The notes under the pieces are model-generated. The model was not told the DNA's origin, ran no database searches, and was given only the letters and a program-made list of their open reading frames with translations. Shown here in pieces: positions 16,274-24,041 of a stretch of DNA of 64,000 nt. The stretch spans positions 67,817 to 131,816 of the forward strand of contig NZ_LSLK01000088.1 in NCBI RefSeq assembly GCF_002257705.1. Reading direction: 5' to 3'. Every line of letters starts with the position of its first letter. The stretch's first letter is position 1. The position numbers were made by a program, and so were the translations under genes. Source of the stretch: Sporomusa silvacetica DSM 10669 (GTDB lineage: Bacteria > Bacillota > Negativicutes > Sporomusales > Sporomusaceae).

Positions 16274-16349
16274 CCGCCTCTACAGGCGGCGTCGGTTCAG
16301 GTGGAGTAGACTCTCCACCTGAATTCCCGATGTTTCAGCCTTGCTGAAA
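16274..16349. repeat. Cluster of three perfect hairpins in an intergenic region
   Basis: CCGCCT-ctac-AGGCGG (16274-16289), an 11-bp perfect stem TTCAGGTGGAG/CTCCACCTGAA (16296-16323) and TTTCAGC-ctt-GCTGAAA (16333-16349) follow each other. This fills most of the ~365-base gap between the porin and the TetR gene. The stretch after it (to 16545) holds only the TetR promoter region. It resembles a REP/MITE-type intergenic element; whether it recurs in the genome cannot be seen here. Confidence 0.55.
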
Positions 16350-16545
16350 TGAGTTCACTTAAGTTTAAAGGGAGTTTCGGACTTTTAATATATATAGTTT
16401 TAAAGAAATTATCCTTATATAAAGAGGTACACTCCGCTTATAAAAAAGTGGGTGTGCTTCTTTATTCTTATTGACAGCTCCTATTGTTTGAAATATAATG
16501 AGTATAAAGTCATTGAGTTGATGGTCATTGAAAGGAGCTGTTCTA

Positions 16546-17157
16546 ATGGTTGATACAAAAAGACAAAAGCAGAAGCAATTAACCAGAAAACATTTAATAG
16601 AAATAGCAATTAAGCAGTTTGGTGAAACTGGAATAACAATGACTCGAACTACTGATATTGCCAAAGCTGCAAATGTGGCACACGGAACAATATTTGTACA
16701 TTTTCCAAAACAAGAAGATTTATTAATAGCTGTAATTGAGGAATTTGGAGATAGAATTGTTAAACGACTTCAAGAATTGATCGATTCAAATCGTAGTCTT
16801 TTTGAAGTATTAGAAGCTCATATAGCTGGCTTAGCTGAATTCGAACCCTTTTATACAAGGTTGATTATCGAAAGACGCCTACTGCCTGCTAATGTTCGCG
16901 ATACATACATTATGATTCAATCTGCCATTTCAATTCACATTGCTGAAACTGCTGAAAAAGAGATAAAACAGGGTGTTATTCGTGAATTTCCGATCCATTT
17001 ACTCTTTAATACTTGGATAGGTTTAATTCATTATTATTTAACTAATGGCGACTTATTTTGTTGCAGTGATTCTATATTAAAAAAACACGGTCATGAATTA
17101 CTGCGGCATTTTATTAAATTAATATCTATTGAACAAAAATATAAGGAGGCCGATTAA
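16546..17157 (+). CDS. TetR/AcrR-family transcriptional regulator
   Basis: 203 residues from ATG 16546, with AAAGGAG 10 bases upstream; the frame opens earlier at TTG 16528, which would include the ribosome-binding site. The N-terminal helix-turn-helix is typical: TRKHLIEIAIKQFGETG, then TRTTDIAKAANVAHGTIFVHF. The C-terminal ligand-binding half is helical, with no assignable ligand. The next gene starts 1 base after its stop codon, with its ribosome-binding site inside the TetR coding end, so the two are co-translated. Confidence 0.92.
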   Translation: MVDTKRQKQKQLTRKHLIEIAIKQFGETGITMTRTTDIAKAANVAHGTIFVHFPKQEDLLIAVIEEFGDRIVKRLQELIDSNRSLFEVLEAHIAGLAEFEPFYTRLIIERRLLPANVRDTYIMIQSAISIHIAETAEKEIKQGVIREFPIHLLFNTWIGLIHYYLTNGDLFCCSDSILKKHGHELLRHFIKLISIEQKYKEAD

Positions 17158-17158
17158 A

Positions 17159-17407
17159 ATGAAACAATGTATTGCTTGTGGAATGCCAATGAAAAACCCA
17201 GAAGATTTCGCTATGGGGGATTCTACAAAGGATTACTGCCGTTATTGTTGTCGTCCAGATGGATCAATGCAATCCTATGAGGAAAAATTATTTTCCTTAA
17301 CCAACTTTATTATTAAAACTCAAGGGTTGGAAGAAAATGTGGCAGCAACTGCTGCAAAATCAATGATGGCTAAACTACCTGCTTGGAAAGCAAAAGCATC
17401 CATCTAG
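17159..17407 (+). CDS. Small zinc-ribbon protein
   Basis: 82 residues from ATG 17159 (AAGGAGGCC upstream). The N-terminus has four cysteines in a zinc-ribbon spacing (CIACGMPM, then YCRYCCRPDG), followed by a helical tail. This matches the putative zinc-ribbon family often found next to TetR genes. It shares an operon with the TetR regulator. Its function is not known; a metal- or redox-linked partner of the regulator is a guess. Confidence 0.8.
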   Translation: MKQCIACGMPMKNPEDFAMGDSTKDYCRYCCRPDGSMQSYEEKLFSLTNFIIKTQGLEENVAATAAKSMMAKLPAWKAKASI

Positions 17408-17464
17408 TAACACTGGACCCACCCCTGCCCCCTGTTAATTTTAAAGTTTTATATAGGTAAAAAC

Positions 17465-17499
17465 TACCCATGTTTTTAAAACATAGGTAGCTTTTTTAT
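17465..17499 (+). terminator. Terminator after the TetR/zinc-ribbon operon
   Basis: CTACCCATGTTTT pairs with AAAACATAGGTAG (one mismatch) and is followed by a T-run. Confidence 0.75.
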
Positions 17500-17503
17500 T
17501 TTT

Positions 17504-17546
17504 TTACCCACGTTCTATTGATGTGAGAAGAATTTACCCATATAAT
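17504..17546 (+). promoter_or_regulatory. Promoter region of the Fic gene with repeated TTTACCCA
   Basis: TATAAT at 17541-17546 is immediately preceded by TTTACCCA (17533-17540). A second TTTACCCA lies at 17504-17511, near the -35 position. The pair flanks the promoter like operator half-sites. Their regulator is unknown; the C-terminal winged-helix-like part of the Fic protein is one candidate. Confidence 0.45.
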
Positions 17547-17569
17547 GGAATGAAAGAGGAGGCGATTAG

Positions 17570-18643
17570 ATGCAAGATAGCACATTGAAACTGTTACCGC
17601 CTGATATTGACCTTGAAACCAAAAGAGTTTTAAAGCAGCTTGCCAGATCGCACAGAGCGTTGGCTGAGTTAAAAGGCTTTGCCGATACGATGCCTAACAA
17701 AAATATTTTATTAAATGCCGTAACCATTAACGAAGCAAAAGACAGCTCGGAAATAGAAAATATCATTACGACACATGATGAATTGTTTAAGGCTATGTCA
17801 CAGTCCAATTATAATAATCCTGCAGCCAAAGAGGTTGTAAACTACCGGATGGCTCTTTGGAAGGGTTATGAGTTTGTTAAAGCAAAAAGAGTTATGACTA
17901 TAAATATGATTGTCGAAATCCAACAGGACATAGAGAAAAACCGTGCCGGCATAAGAAAACTGCCGGGGACGGTTTTGCAAAATCAAACGACTGGCGAAGT
18001 GGTATATACACCGCCAAGTGGTGAGCGGGAAATACTCGAGCTGATGTCTAATCTGGAACAGTACCTGAATGACGACTACGATGCGGTTGATCCACTGGTG
18101 AAACTGGCCGTAATTCATTATCAGTTTGAATCAATACATCCTTTCTATGATGGCAATGGGAGAACCGGGAGAATCATTAATGTCTTATATCTGGTTCTTA
18201 AGGAACTGCTGGATAGTCCCATTTTGTATCTTAGTAAATATATCATACGAAACAAAACAGCCTACTATCAGTTGTTGCAGGAAGTCAGGACCAAGGAAGG
18301 CTGGGAGGCCTGGGTTCTCTTTATACTGGATGGCATTGAGCAGACAGCTGAAGAAACGCTGTTGCTGGTCAAAAGAATTAATGCAGTGGTGGACAAGACT
18401 GCGGAAGACATTAAGGAAGCTTTGCCGCGGGTATATTCTAAAGAGCTGGTTGAATTGCTGTTTTATGAGTTTTATACCAAAACAGCTTACATTGAAACAG
18501 GTCTCAGTGTCTCCCGAAAAACAGCCGCAGGCTATTTGGCGGTCCTTGAAGATGCGGGCTTTCTTACATCACAAAAAATTGGCAAAGAGCGTATTTATCT
18601 TAATAAACGCTTATTTGGGGTGGTACAGGAAGCGGGATCTTAG
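17570..18643 (+). CDS. Fic-domain protein (AMP-transferase type, class II) with C-terminal winged helix
   Basis: 357 residues. The Fic core motif HPFYDGNGRTGR (His190-Arg201) is intact, so catalytic His and both Arg are present. An N-terminal inhibitory motif of the form S-x3-E-N occurs at S59-N64 (SSEIEN), which by the known classification marks a self-inhibited class II Fic protein. The C-terminal ~90 residues (LVELLFYEFYTKTAYIE, SRKTAAGYLAVLEDAGFL) look like a winged-helix DNA-binding domain. The protein probably transfers AMP to a protein target. GAGGAGG precedes the ATG. It lies directly before the displaced tRNA half, at the end of the putative integrated element. Confidence 0.9.
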   Translation: MQDSTLKLLPPDIDLETKRVLKQLARSHRALAELKGFADTMPNKNILLNAVTINEAKDSSEIENIITTHDELFKAMSQSNYNNPAAKEVVNYRMALWKGYEFVKAKRVMTINMIVEIQQDIEKNRAGIRKLPGTVLQNQTTGEVVYTPPSGEREILELMSNLEQYLNDDYDAVDPLVKLAVIHYQFESIHPFYDGNGRTGRIINVLYLVLKELLDSPILYLSKYIIRNKTAYYQLLQEVRTKEGWEAWVLFILDGIEQTAEETLLLVKRINAVVDKTAEDIKEALPRVYSKELVELLFYEFYTKTAYIETGLSVSRKTAAGYLAVLEDAGFLTSQKIGKERIYLNKRLFGVVQEAGS

Positions 18644-18654
18644 TGCTCAAGACA

Positions 18655-18701
18655 GATGCACATTCAAGAGGTCGCTGGTTCGAAGTCAGCGCCCCACCAT
18701 A
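18655..18701 (+). other. Displaced 3' half of tRNA-Val (probable attachment-site remnant)
   Basis: This 47-base stretch matches tRNA-Val(CAC) from the anticodon loop to CCA (compare 14330-14378), including CACATTCAAGAGGTC and GCCCCACCATA. It has a few substitutions, several within the T stem, and lacks two bases of the acceptor strand. There is no 5' half, so it cannot be a functional tRNA. This is the footprint left when an element integrates into the anticodon region of a tRNA gene and supplies its own 3' end. Confidence 0.8.
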
Positions 18702-18711
18702 TGAAAACATA

Positions 18712-18752
18712 GACCGTACAAGGCTTTGTAAGCTTTGCACGGTCTTTTATTT
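18712..18752. terminator. Terminator hairpin after the tRNA half
   Basis: GACCGT...ACGGTC with the inner pairing CAAGGCTT/AAGCTTTG is followed by TTTTATTTT. It can also serve the minus-strand exporter gene ending at 18800. Confidence 0.65.
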
Positions 18753-18799
18753 TGGTTCCGCTTTCGGAATCTTTTCCTCCGTTCCAATGAGTAGGATAA

Positions 18800-20005
18800 T
18801 TACGAAGCCTTCGCCGCTCGACTTGCCCCAATATGTACAGGTTTTGGCAGAAAGAATGAACACAATGCTGCCAGTAGTGCAACCGCTGTAAGAAGTTCCA
18901 TCGTTGCTGGCAAGCCGTGATTATCCGCAAACCCACCAATCAATGGCACAAACATACCACCCACACTGAAAGTAAGTCCCAGTGTTACTCCGGAAGCAAA
19001 ACCTATACTACGTGCTAAATAGCTCTGCCCCAAAACAACAACCGAACTGAACGGTGAAAACATAGCAAATCCGATCGGTATCATCAACGCATAACTAATG
19101 AACGCATTCGTCGTCTGTGATAATAAACCTACCATCGGTACCAACAGTACATAACTGATCTGCACCACTTTCAAGTAGCCGATTTTGTCTGCCAACAGTC
19201 CGCCAATGAGTGTAGTCACTACACCAAACATAAATAGTAATGTTAACGCTGAACCAGCTGCCGCAGTAGAAAGCCCCGTGACATTTACCAAATACAGCGG
19301 AATAAAGCTTCGCAACCCGCAACTGACAATCGAACTAAAAACAATTAGCAATGTCAATCGCGCAAAGGATGGCCAATCATTTCTAAGATTGTTTTTTGGT
19401 TCTGTGATCTTTCCATCTGCCGATACCTCGGAAACTGAAGTCTGCGCGATATCTGCTTTCATTTTCGGAACAATCACCAATAAAATCATTGCCATGATCA
19501 ATGCCAACAAACAAAATACCGCTGTCCCTTTCATGCCAAATGCCGTAATAGCAGCCACGGCAATAATCGGTCCGACAGCAAAACCACCGTTCCCGCCTAC
19601 AGAAAAAATACTCAAGGCCGTACCTCTTCTTGTTCCGGAAAGTTTATGGATCATACGCGCCGCTTCAGGATGAAAAATAGCACTGCCGATTCCACTCACC
19701 GTTACCACTGCAAAAATAGCCCAATAATTTTCAAAAAGTCCTGCCAACCCCATTGCTGCACCACCTAAAAAAATTCCCAGCGGCATAAGCCATGTTTTTG
19801 ACGTACGATCTGCCAGCCAGCCAAAGGTAGGCTGTACAACAGAAGATAAAAAGCAGGATGCAAACATCAAACCCGCTACAGCTTGATAATCCATACCATA
19901 CTGTAAAATAAAAAACGGCAAAATAGCGGGCAATGCCCCCATGCCAATATCGCAGAAAAAATGACCTACTGCTACTACATATACATATTTTTGATTCAAT
20001 TCCAT
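18800..20005 (-). CDS. MFS exporter, fosmidomycin-resistance (Fsr) type
   Basis: 401 residues with about 12 membrane helices and the MFS loop motif GWLADRTSKTWLMPLG between helices 2 and 3. GIGSAIFHPEAARMIHKLSG is characteristic of the Fsr branch of the major facilitator superfamily. It probably exports a toxic small molecule by proton antiport; the true substrate is unknown. The gene is 22 bases downstream of a MarR-family gene on the same strand, with a ribosome-binding site in the gap, so the two form a repressor-exporter operon. Confidence 0.88.
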   Translation of the reverse strand: MELNQKYVYVVAVGHFFCDIGMGALPAILPFFILQYGMDYQAVAGLMFASCFLSSVVQPTFGWLADRTSKTWLMPLGIFLGGAAMGLAGLFENYWAIFAVVTVSGIGSAIFHPEAARMIHKLSGTRRGTALSIFSVGGNGGFAVGPIIAVAAITAFGMKGTAVFCLLALIMAMILLVIVPKMKADIAQTSVSEVSADGKITEPKNNLRNDWPSFARLTLLIVFSSIVSCGLRSFIPLYLVNVTGLSTAAAGSALTLLFMFGVVTTLIGGLLADKIGYLKVVQISYVLLVPMVGLLSQTTNAFISYALMIPIGFAMFSPFSSVVVLGQSYLARSIGFASGVTLGLTFSVGGMFVPLIGGFADNHGLPATMELLTAVALLAALCSFFLPKPVHIGASRAAKAS

Positions 20006-20027
20006 ATCCTCCTCTTATGTATCCTAT

Positions 20028-20486
20028 TTATATTTCTTCATTTAGTTTTTTATCATACTTCTGGTTTATATCGCTCAAAAACCGTAAGATAATAGACTGT
20101 TCATATTCACTATAGGTTGACAAAAGAGCTAATTTTTCTTGCATCGCTTGATTATGACACTTTTTATGTTCGATATATACGTTCTGCCCTTGCTCTGTCA
20201 GGCAGAAATAAATCTCTTTATTATTTTCTGGTTTTTGATAGCTGTCAATTAATTTTTTGTTTAGCAATTTTTTACTGATTTTACTTATGGCTCCTCGTGT
20301 CATACCCATTTCAGCCGCTACTTTCGTGACATTGGCATAGTCCATCGAACCGATCTTATCAATGCAATGTGCTTCCGCTAAATTAATCCCCGCAAAAATC
20401 TCTTCTCGATGATGCTCAAAAATAGTGGAACGTTCTTGTATTCGTGTAAGTGATCTGATAATTTTTATTGCATTATCCACATACAT
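20028..20486 (-). CDS. MarR-family transcriptional regulator
   Basis: 152 residues from ATG 20486, which AAAGGAGG precedes; the longer frame to 20573 runs through the operators and is unlikely to be translated. The winged-helix segment reads VTKVAAEMGMTRGAISKISKKL, with the wing at PENNKEIYFCLTEQG. Dimerisation helices are at both ends. Two inverted repeats directly upstream suggest autoregulation. It is the first gene of an operon with the Fsr-like exporter. Confidence 0.9.
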   Translation of the reverse strand: MYVDNAIKIIRSLTRIQERSTIFEHHREEIFAGINLAEAHCIDKIGSMDYANVTKVAAEMGMTRGAISKISKKLLNKKLIDSYQKPENNKEIYFCLTEQGQNVYIEHKKCHNQAMQEKLALLSTYSEYEQSIILRFLSDINQKYDKKLNEEI

Positions 20487-20493
20487 TCCTCCT

Positions 20494-20555
20494 TTGTTTC
20501 CACAGAAACAATATAACAATACCACATTTTTGTTTCTGCGTAAACAAAAATGTGG
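20494..20555 (-). promoter_or_regulatory. Two inverted-repeat operators in the marR-exporter promoter
   Basis: Site 1, TTGTTTCCACAGAAACAA (20494-20511), begins 7 bases before the start codon and covers the region just upstream of the ribosome-binding site. Site 2 (20522-20555) is a perfect 14-bp inverted repeat, CCACATTTTTGTTT with a 6-nt spacer. Both share the half-site TTGTTT/AAACAA. They overlap or flank a -10-like TTATAT, which suits repression by the adjacent MarR protein. Confidence 0.65.
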
Positions 20556-20700
20556 TCCCTCGGTGTAGTTCAATCAGGACAAAGAGTGTTAAGGTGGCAA
20601 AAGCGGTATACTAAGCAAAGAATATAAGTTATGATAAGGAAAGTGGTAAAAACTATAAAAACATAGGGTCAAAAGTTTTGTGGCAAAGGAGGAGTATACG

Positions 20701-22215
20701 ATGTCCCCAAAATGTTCTTTTAGTGAAGCGTTGGCTGACCCTGAACAGCTGTCGATAACCTGGGAACTAGTTCCTGGACGGGGTATGCGGGAAAAGGCTC
20801 AGGAGCATCTGCTGAAAATGGCTGAGTTGGCGGCTAAGGACCCCAAAATAAATGCCATTACGATTACAGATAATCCTGGTGGTAAAGCAGCTATTTTGCC
20901 GTACTCCATGGCTGTGGAAGCCAAACGGCTGGGTATTGACCCGCTTGTCCATTTTACCAGTAAAGATAAAAACAGAAACGCCCTGGAGAGCGAACTATAT
21001 GCGTTGGGTAGGGCCGATATTCACAACTTATTGGTTATGACTGGGGATTATCCCACAGAAGGATATGCTGGTCTGGCTAAGCCGGTTTTCGATTTTGATG
21101 CAGTCCATGCTCTCCGCATGATTACGAAAATGAATGAAGGTGCCTACACTAACCTCCCTGCTACTCACTTTTTTGCTGGGGCTGTTGTTTCACCGTTTAA
21201 AGCTACCGAAGCAGAAACTATGGCTCAATATTACAAGCTGCATAAAAAAATAGCGAATGGTGCCAGGTTTATTATTACCCAACTGGGTTATGATGCCAGA
21301 AAGTTTGATGAGTTGCGCAAGTATGCCGATAGTAATCAATTCAACGTGCCACTTATTGGGAATATCTATGTGCTGTCTGTACCTGTGGCTAAACTGATGA
21401 ATAAGAATCTGATTCCTGGCTGTGTGGTAACAGATAAATTGGTGAAAAAACTGGAAGCAGAGCAGGCAGATGCTGCAAATAAAAAAGAACAGCAATTGCT
21501 CAGGGCAGCCAAATTGTATGCAGTACTTAAGGGATTACGTTATGATGGCGTAAATATTGGTGGTCATGGTCTTAGCTATGCCGATGTGCAATATATTATG
21601 GAAAAAGGTGAGGAACAAAGTAGTAACTGGCAGGATATTGCAGTAGCCGATTTTGACTATCCGCAGGCTGACGGTTTTTATTTTTTTGAAAAAGATGTAA
21701 CAACAGGACTCAATACTTGCCAACCCTTTGACCGTAGGCAGACCGGTTCGGGCCATTCCTCATTAAAGCAGTCGGTAATGGACTTGGTCCATGGGGTGGC
21801 ATTTGACCATAAGGCACCGCTTTACCCGCTAAACAAAGCAGTTGCGAAATTTATTGATAACTCCTGCCTGAAAAAGCCATTTACTATTGCTGAATACACC
21901 ACCAAGACAATGACAAATGAATGCCGGTTCTGTGGTGATTGTGCCATGCACGAGCTCGGTTTTATTTGTCCAATGTCGCAGTGTCCCAAGCAACAGCGCA
22001 ATGGTGCTTGCGGCGGCAGCCGCGATGGGTGGTGTGAGGTTTATCCTGAACAACAGAAGTGTATTTATGTAAAAATGTATGAAGGTTTCAAAGGGTGCGG
22101 CAAAGAAGAGCGTATGAAAGCCAAGTATATGCCACCCTGTAATTGGGAACTGCACCGTACTTCCTCGTGGCTAAACTATTTTAATGATAGAGACTACAAT
22201 AATAATAAAGGGTAG
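20701..22215 (+). CDS. Methylenetetrahydrofolate reductase, MetF-like barrel fused to a MetV-like C-terminal domain
   Basis: 504 residues from ATG 20701 (AAAGGAGGA upstream). The first ~300 residues form a MetF-type TIM barrel: WELVPGRG, ITITDNPGG, LVHFTSKDKNRNAL, LLVMTGDYP. The last ~110 residues hold a cysteine-rich MTHFR C-terminal domain: CRFCGDCAMHELGFICPMSQCPK, then GACGG. In acetogens such C-terminal modules occur as the separate subunit MetV. The protein probably reduces methylene- to methyl-tetrahydrofolate for methionine or Wood-Ljungdahl metabolism. It is monocistronic with its own terminator. No carbon-monoxide dehydrogenase gene is nearby. Confidence 0.82.
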   Translation: MSPKCSFSEALADPEQLSITWELVPGRGMREKAQEHLLKMAELAAKDPKINAITITDNPGGKAAILPYSMAVEAKRLGIDPLVHFTSKDKNRNALESELYALGRADIHNLLVMTGDYPTEGYAGLAKPVFDFDAVHALRMITKMNEGAYTNLPATHFFAGAVVSPFKATEAETMAQYYKLHKKIANGARFIITQLGYDARKFDELRKYADSNQFNVPLIGNIYVLSVPVAKLMNKNLIPGCVVTDKLVKKLEAEQADAANKKEQQLLRAAKLYAVLKGLRYDGVNIGGHGLSYADVQYIMEKGEEQSSNWQDIAVADFDYPQADGFYFFEKDVTTGLNTCQPFDRRQTGSGHSSLKQSVMDLVHGVAFDHKAPLYPLNKAVAKFIDNSCLKKPFTIAEYTTKTMTNECRFCGDCAMHELGFICPMSQCPKQQRNGACGGSRDGWCEVYPEQQKCIYVKMYEGFKGCGKEERMKAKYMPPCNWELHRTSSWLNYFNDRDYNNNKG

Positions 22216-22231
22216 AAAGTGAATAATAGTA

Positions 22232-22266
22232 AATAAGCCGTCCATTTCATTCATGGACGGCTTATT
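22232..22266. terminator. Bidirectional terminator
   Basis: A perfect 14-bp stem, AATAAGCCGTCCAT (22232-22245) with 22253-22266. It lies between the reductase gene and the convergent DUF1540 gene. Confidence 0.8.
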
Positions 22267-22284
22267 ACGTAGAGCCTATATTAA

Positions 22285-22449
22285 TTAGGAATTCTTAGAC
22301 TCAAAGGTATGACAGTTGGTTTGCTCACTTTGCCGGGCACTTGTGCTGCCGCCATCAACGTTAACCTCAATAGCAGAAGCGTCACATTGTTCACCAGATT
22401 TCCAGTACCTGCAGTCTGAGACCTTGCATTTTACACCAGGTAAAGACAT
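22285..22449 (-). CDS. DUF1540-family small cysteine-rich protein
   Basis: A 54-residue frame. It begins MSLPGVKCKVSDCRYW and has the DUF1540 spacing of cysteines (Cys8, Cys13, Cys22, Cys46) with QCDASAIEV and a CHTF end. AGGTGA lies 7 bases before the ATG. Family members are small probable metal-binding proteins found in Firmicutes, often as spore- or stress-related orphans; the function is unknown. It sits alone between two terminator or spacer regions. Confidence 0.8.
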   Translation of the reverse strand: MSLPGVKCKVSDCRYWKSGEQCDASAIEVNVDGGSTSARQSEQTNCHTFESKNS

Positions 22450-22544
22450 CGCTTTTCACCTCGCTTTAGTTGTAATACAGGAGTAGTATAGCCATATTAT
22501 CCCTCAATATACCAAAAAAATTTCTCAGTTGGTGAAAGGTAACC

Positions 22545-24041
22545 CTAGGATGCTTTTTCAGCTTTATTCAGGTCAAACCAAAATATAACACCATCGAACA
22601 CGTTTTTCACTCCATACCCATTCCCGTGCTGTTCCTGAATTGCGCGTACAATCGATAGACCTAGCCCGTACCTGCCGAATTCCCGGGTGCGGGCTTCATC
22701 GATTTTATAGAAGCTTGTCCATATTTTCTCCAGGCTGTCAGTAGGGATTGGCTGCCCAGAGTTATAGATACAGACTCTGATTCTATTCTCAGCATCCTCA
22801 AGCCAAAGCTTGATACGCTTTTCTCCTTGAACATGGGTGAGGGCATTAGTGAAAAGGTTAAGCAACACCTGTTCAATGCGCCGGGGGTCGCCGTTGACTT
22901 TAGGACTGGTTAGTACATTTATTTCCAGGGAAATACTTTTTTCTTTGAGAACCGACATATATTTTTTCGCAATATCCTGCAGTAATGGCAGCAGGACAAA
23001 ATCAGTCCGTTTCAGTTCAAATAAGCCTGATTCCAGTTGTGAGAGGTTGAGCAAATCTTTGACCAGTTTATCCATTTTTTCCGCCTCGTCAATAATTACC
23101 GAGCAATAGAAATCTTTACTCTCCTCATCGCGGGCGACATTCTCTTTTAGTCCTTCGGCGTAGCCTAATAGCAGCGAGAGCGGTGTTTTTAGCTCATGGG
23201 AAACATTGGACACAAAAGATTTGCGCATTTTATCTAAAGCCCGTTCTTTTTCCATATCAGCCAATAATTGTTGATTTTTTTGGTTAAGGGCCGAGATGGC
23301 AGTGTCCAGTTGGTCTGATAAGTGGTTGATGTTGTTGCCAAGTTCACCAAGCTCATCATCCTGGTTTACCCGGCATTTTTGGGAAAAGTCCAGACGTGCC
23401 ATGTTTTGGGCGATTTGTTTGAGGTCAAGGATGGGCTGGGTAAAGCGTTTGGAAAATAAGAAGGCCCAGACGCAACCGGCTAATAGGGTTAGGAAGCCAG
23501 TTAAAGACATAAACTGAGCCGCGGCAATAGCGCTCTCAGACATAGGGGCCAGCGGCTGTCTGATAATTAGGATATCACCGTTCATTAGCTGTCTTTCTAG
23601 AACCATAAAATCAATTTTCAACATTTGGTCAAGCTGCATCTCAAGTACTGTTTGACTATCAATGATTTGGCTGCTTTTGATTAGCTGCATCGAATTAGGC
23701 GGGATTCGGAATTGACTGGTAGGCGAAGTTGTAGCGGGTTCAGGTGGCTGCTTGTTCAAAATATGGCTAACAGAGCTGTATTTGATGCTGCCTTCCGGAG
23801 TGAAGATAATAATGTGGGCTCCCAGGGTATTGGCTGATCGCTCCAGCTCCAGGGATAATTTTTCAGGGGATCCCTGGTATAGCTGGTCGATGGTGTGACT
23901 GGTGGTTATGAGGAGTGCTTTTTTTTGCCAAGTATAGAATTTTTCCAGGCCAAATCCCAGGGAAGCCAGCGATAGTAATACAAACAACAGGACAAAGCCG
24001 CTGAGACTAAGAAAGAGTTTTGTGCGAATTGATGCTGTCAT
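22545..24041 (-). CDS. Membrane sensor histidine kinase (second system)
   Basis: 498 residues: an N-terminal membrane helix (~10-32), a periplasmic sensor of about 140 residues, a second helix near 178-196, a HAMP domain (RFTQPILDLKQIAQNMARLD), a coiled coil, and SHELKTPL with His282. The ATPase domain has LLNLFTNALTHV, IYNSGQPIP, FYKIDEART and GRYGLGLSIV. The start overlaps the regulator stop by 4 bases. The pair is divergent from the second efflux operon. Unlike the first kinase it has a clear HAMP domain, so the two sensors probably differ in input. Confidence 0.92.
   Translation of the reverse strand: MTASIRTKLFLSLSGFVLLFVLLSLASLGFGLEKFYTWQKKALLITTSHTIDQLYQGSPEKLSLELERSANTLGAHIIIFTPEGSIKYSSVSHILNKQPPEPATTSPTSQFRIPPNSMQLIKSSQIIDSQTVLEMQLDQMLKIDFMVLERQLMNGDILIIRQPLAPMSESAIAAAQFMSLTGFLTLLAGCVWAFLFSKRFTQPILDLKQIAQNMARLDFSQKCRVNQDDELGELGNNINHLSDQLDTAISALNQKNQQLLADMEKERALDKMRKSFVSNVSHELKTPLSLLLGYAEGLKENVARDEESKDFYCSVIIDEAEKMDKLVKDLLNLSQLESGLFELKRTDFVLLPLLQDIAKKYMSVLKEKSISLEINVLTSPKVNGDPRRIEQVLLNLFTNALTHVQGEKRIKLWLEDAENRIRVCIYNSGQPIPTDSLEKIWTSFYKIDEARTREFGRYGLGLSIVRAIQEQHGNGYGVKNVFDGVIFWFDLNKAEKAS

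Noticed and set aside
18126..18704. 192-residue open frame overlapping the Fic gene in another frame
   Set aside because: Shadow of the Fic coding sequence; its apparent protein has no domain while the other frame has intact Fic motifs.
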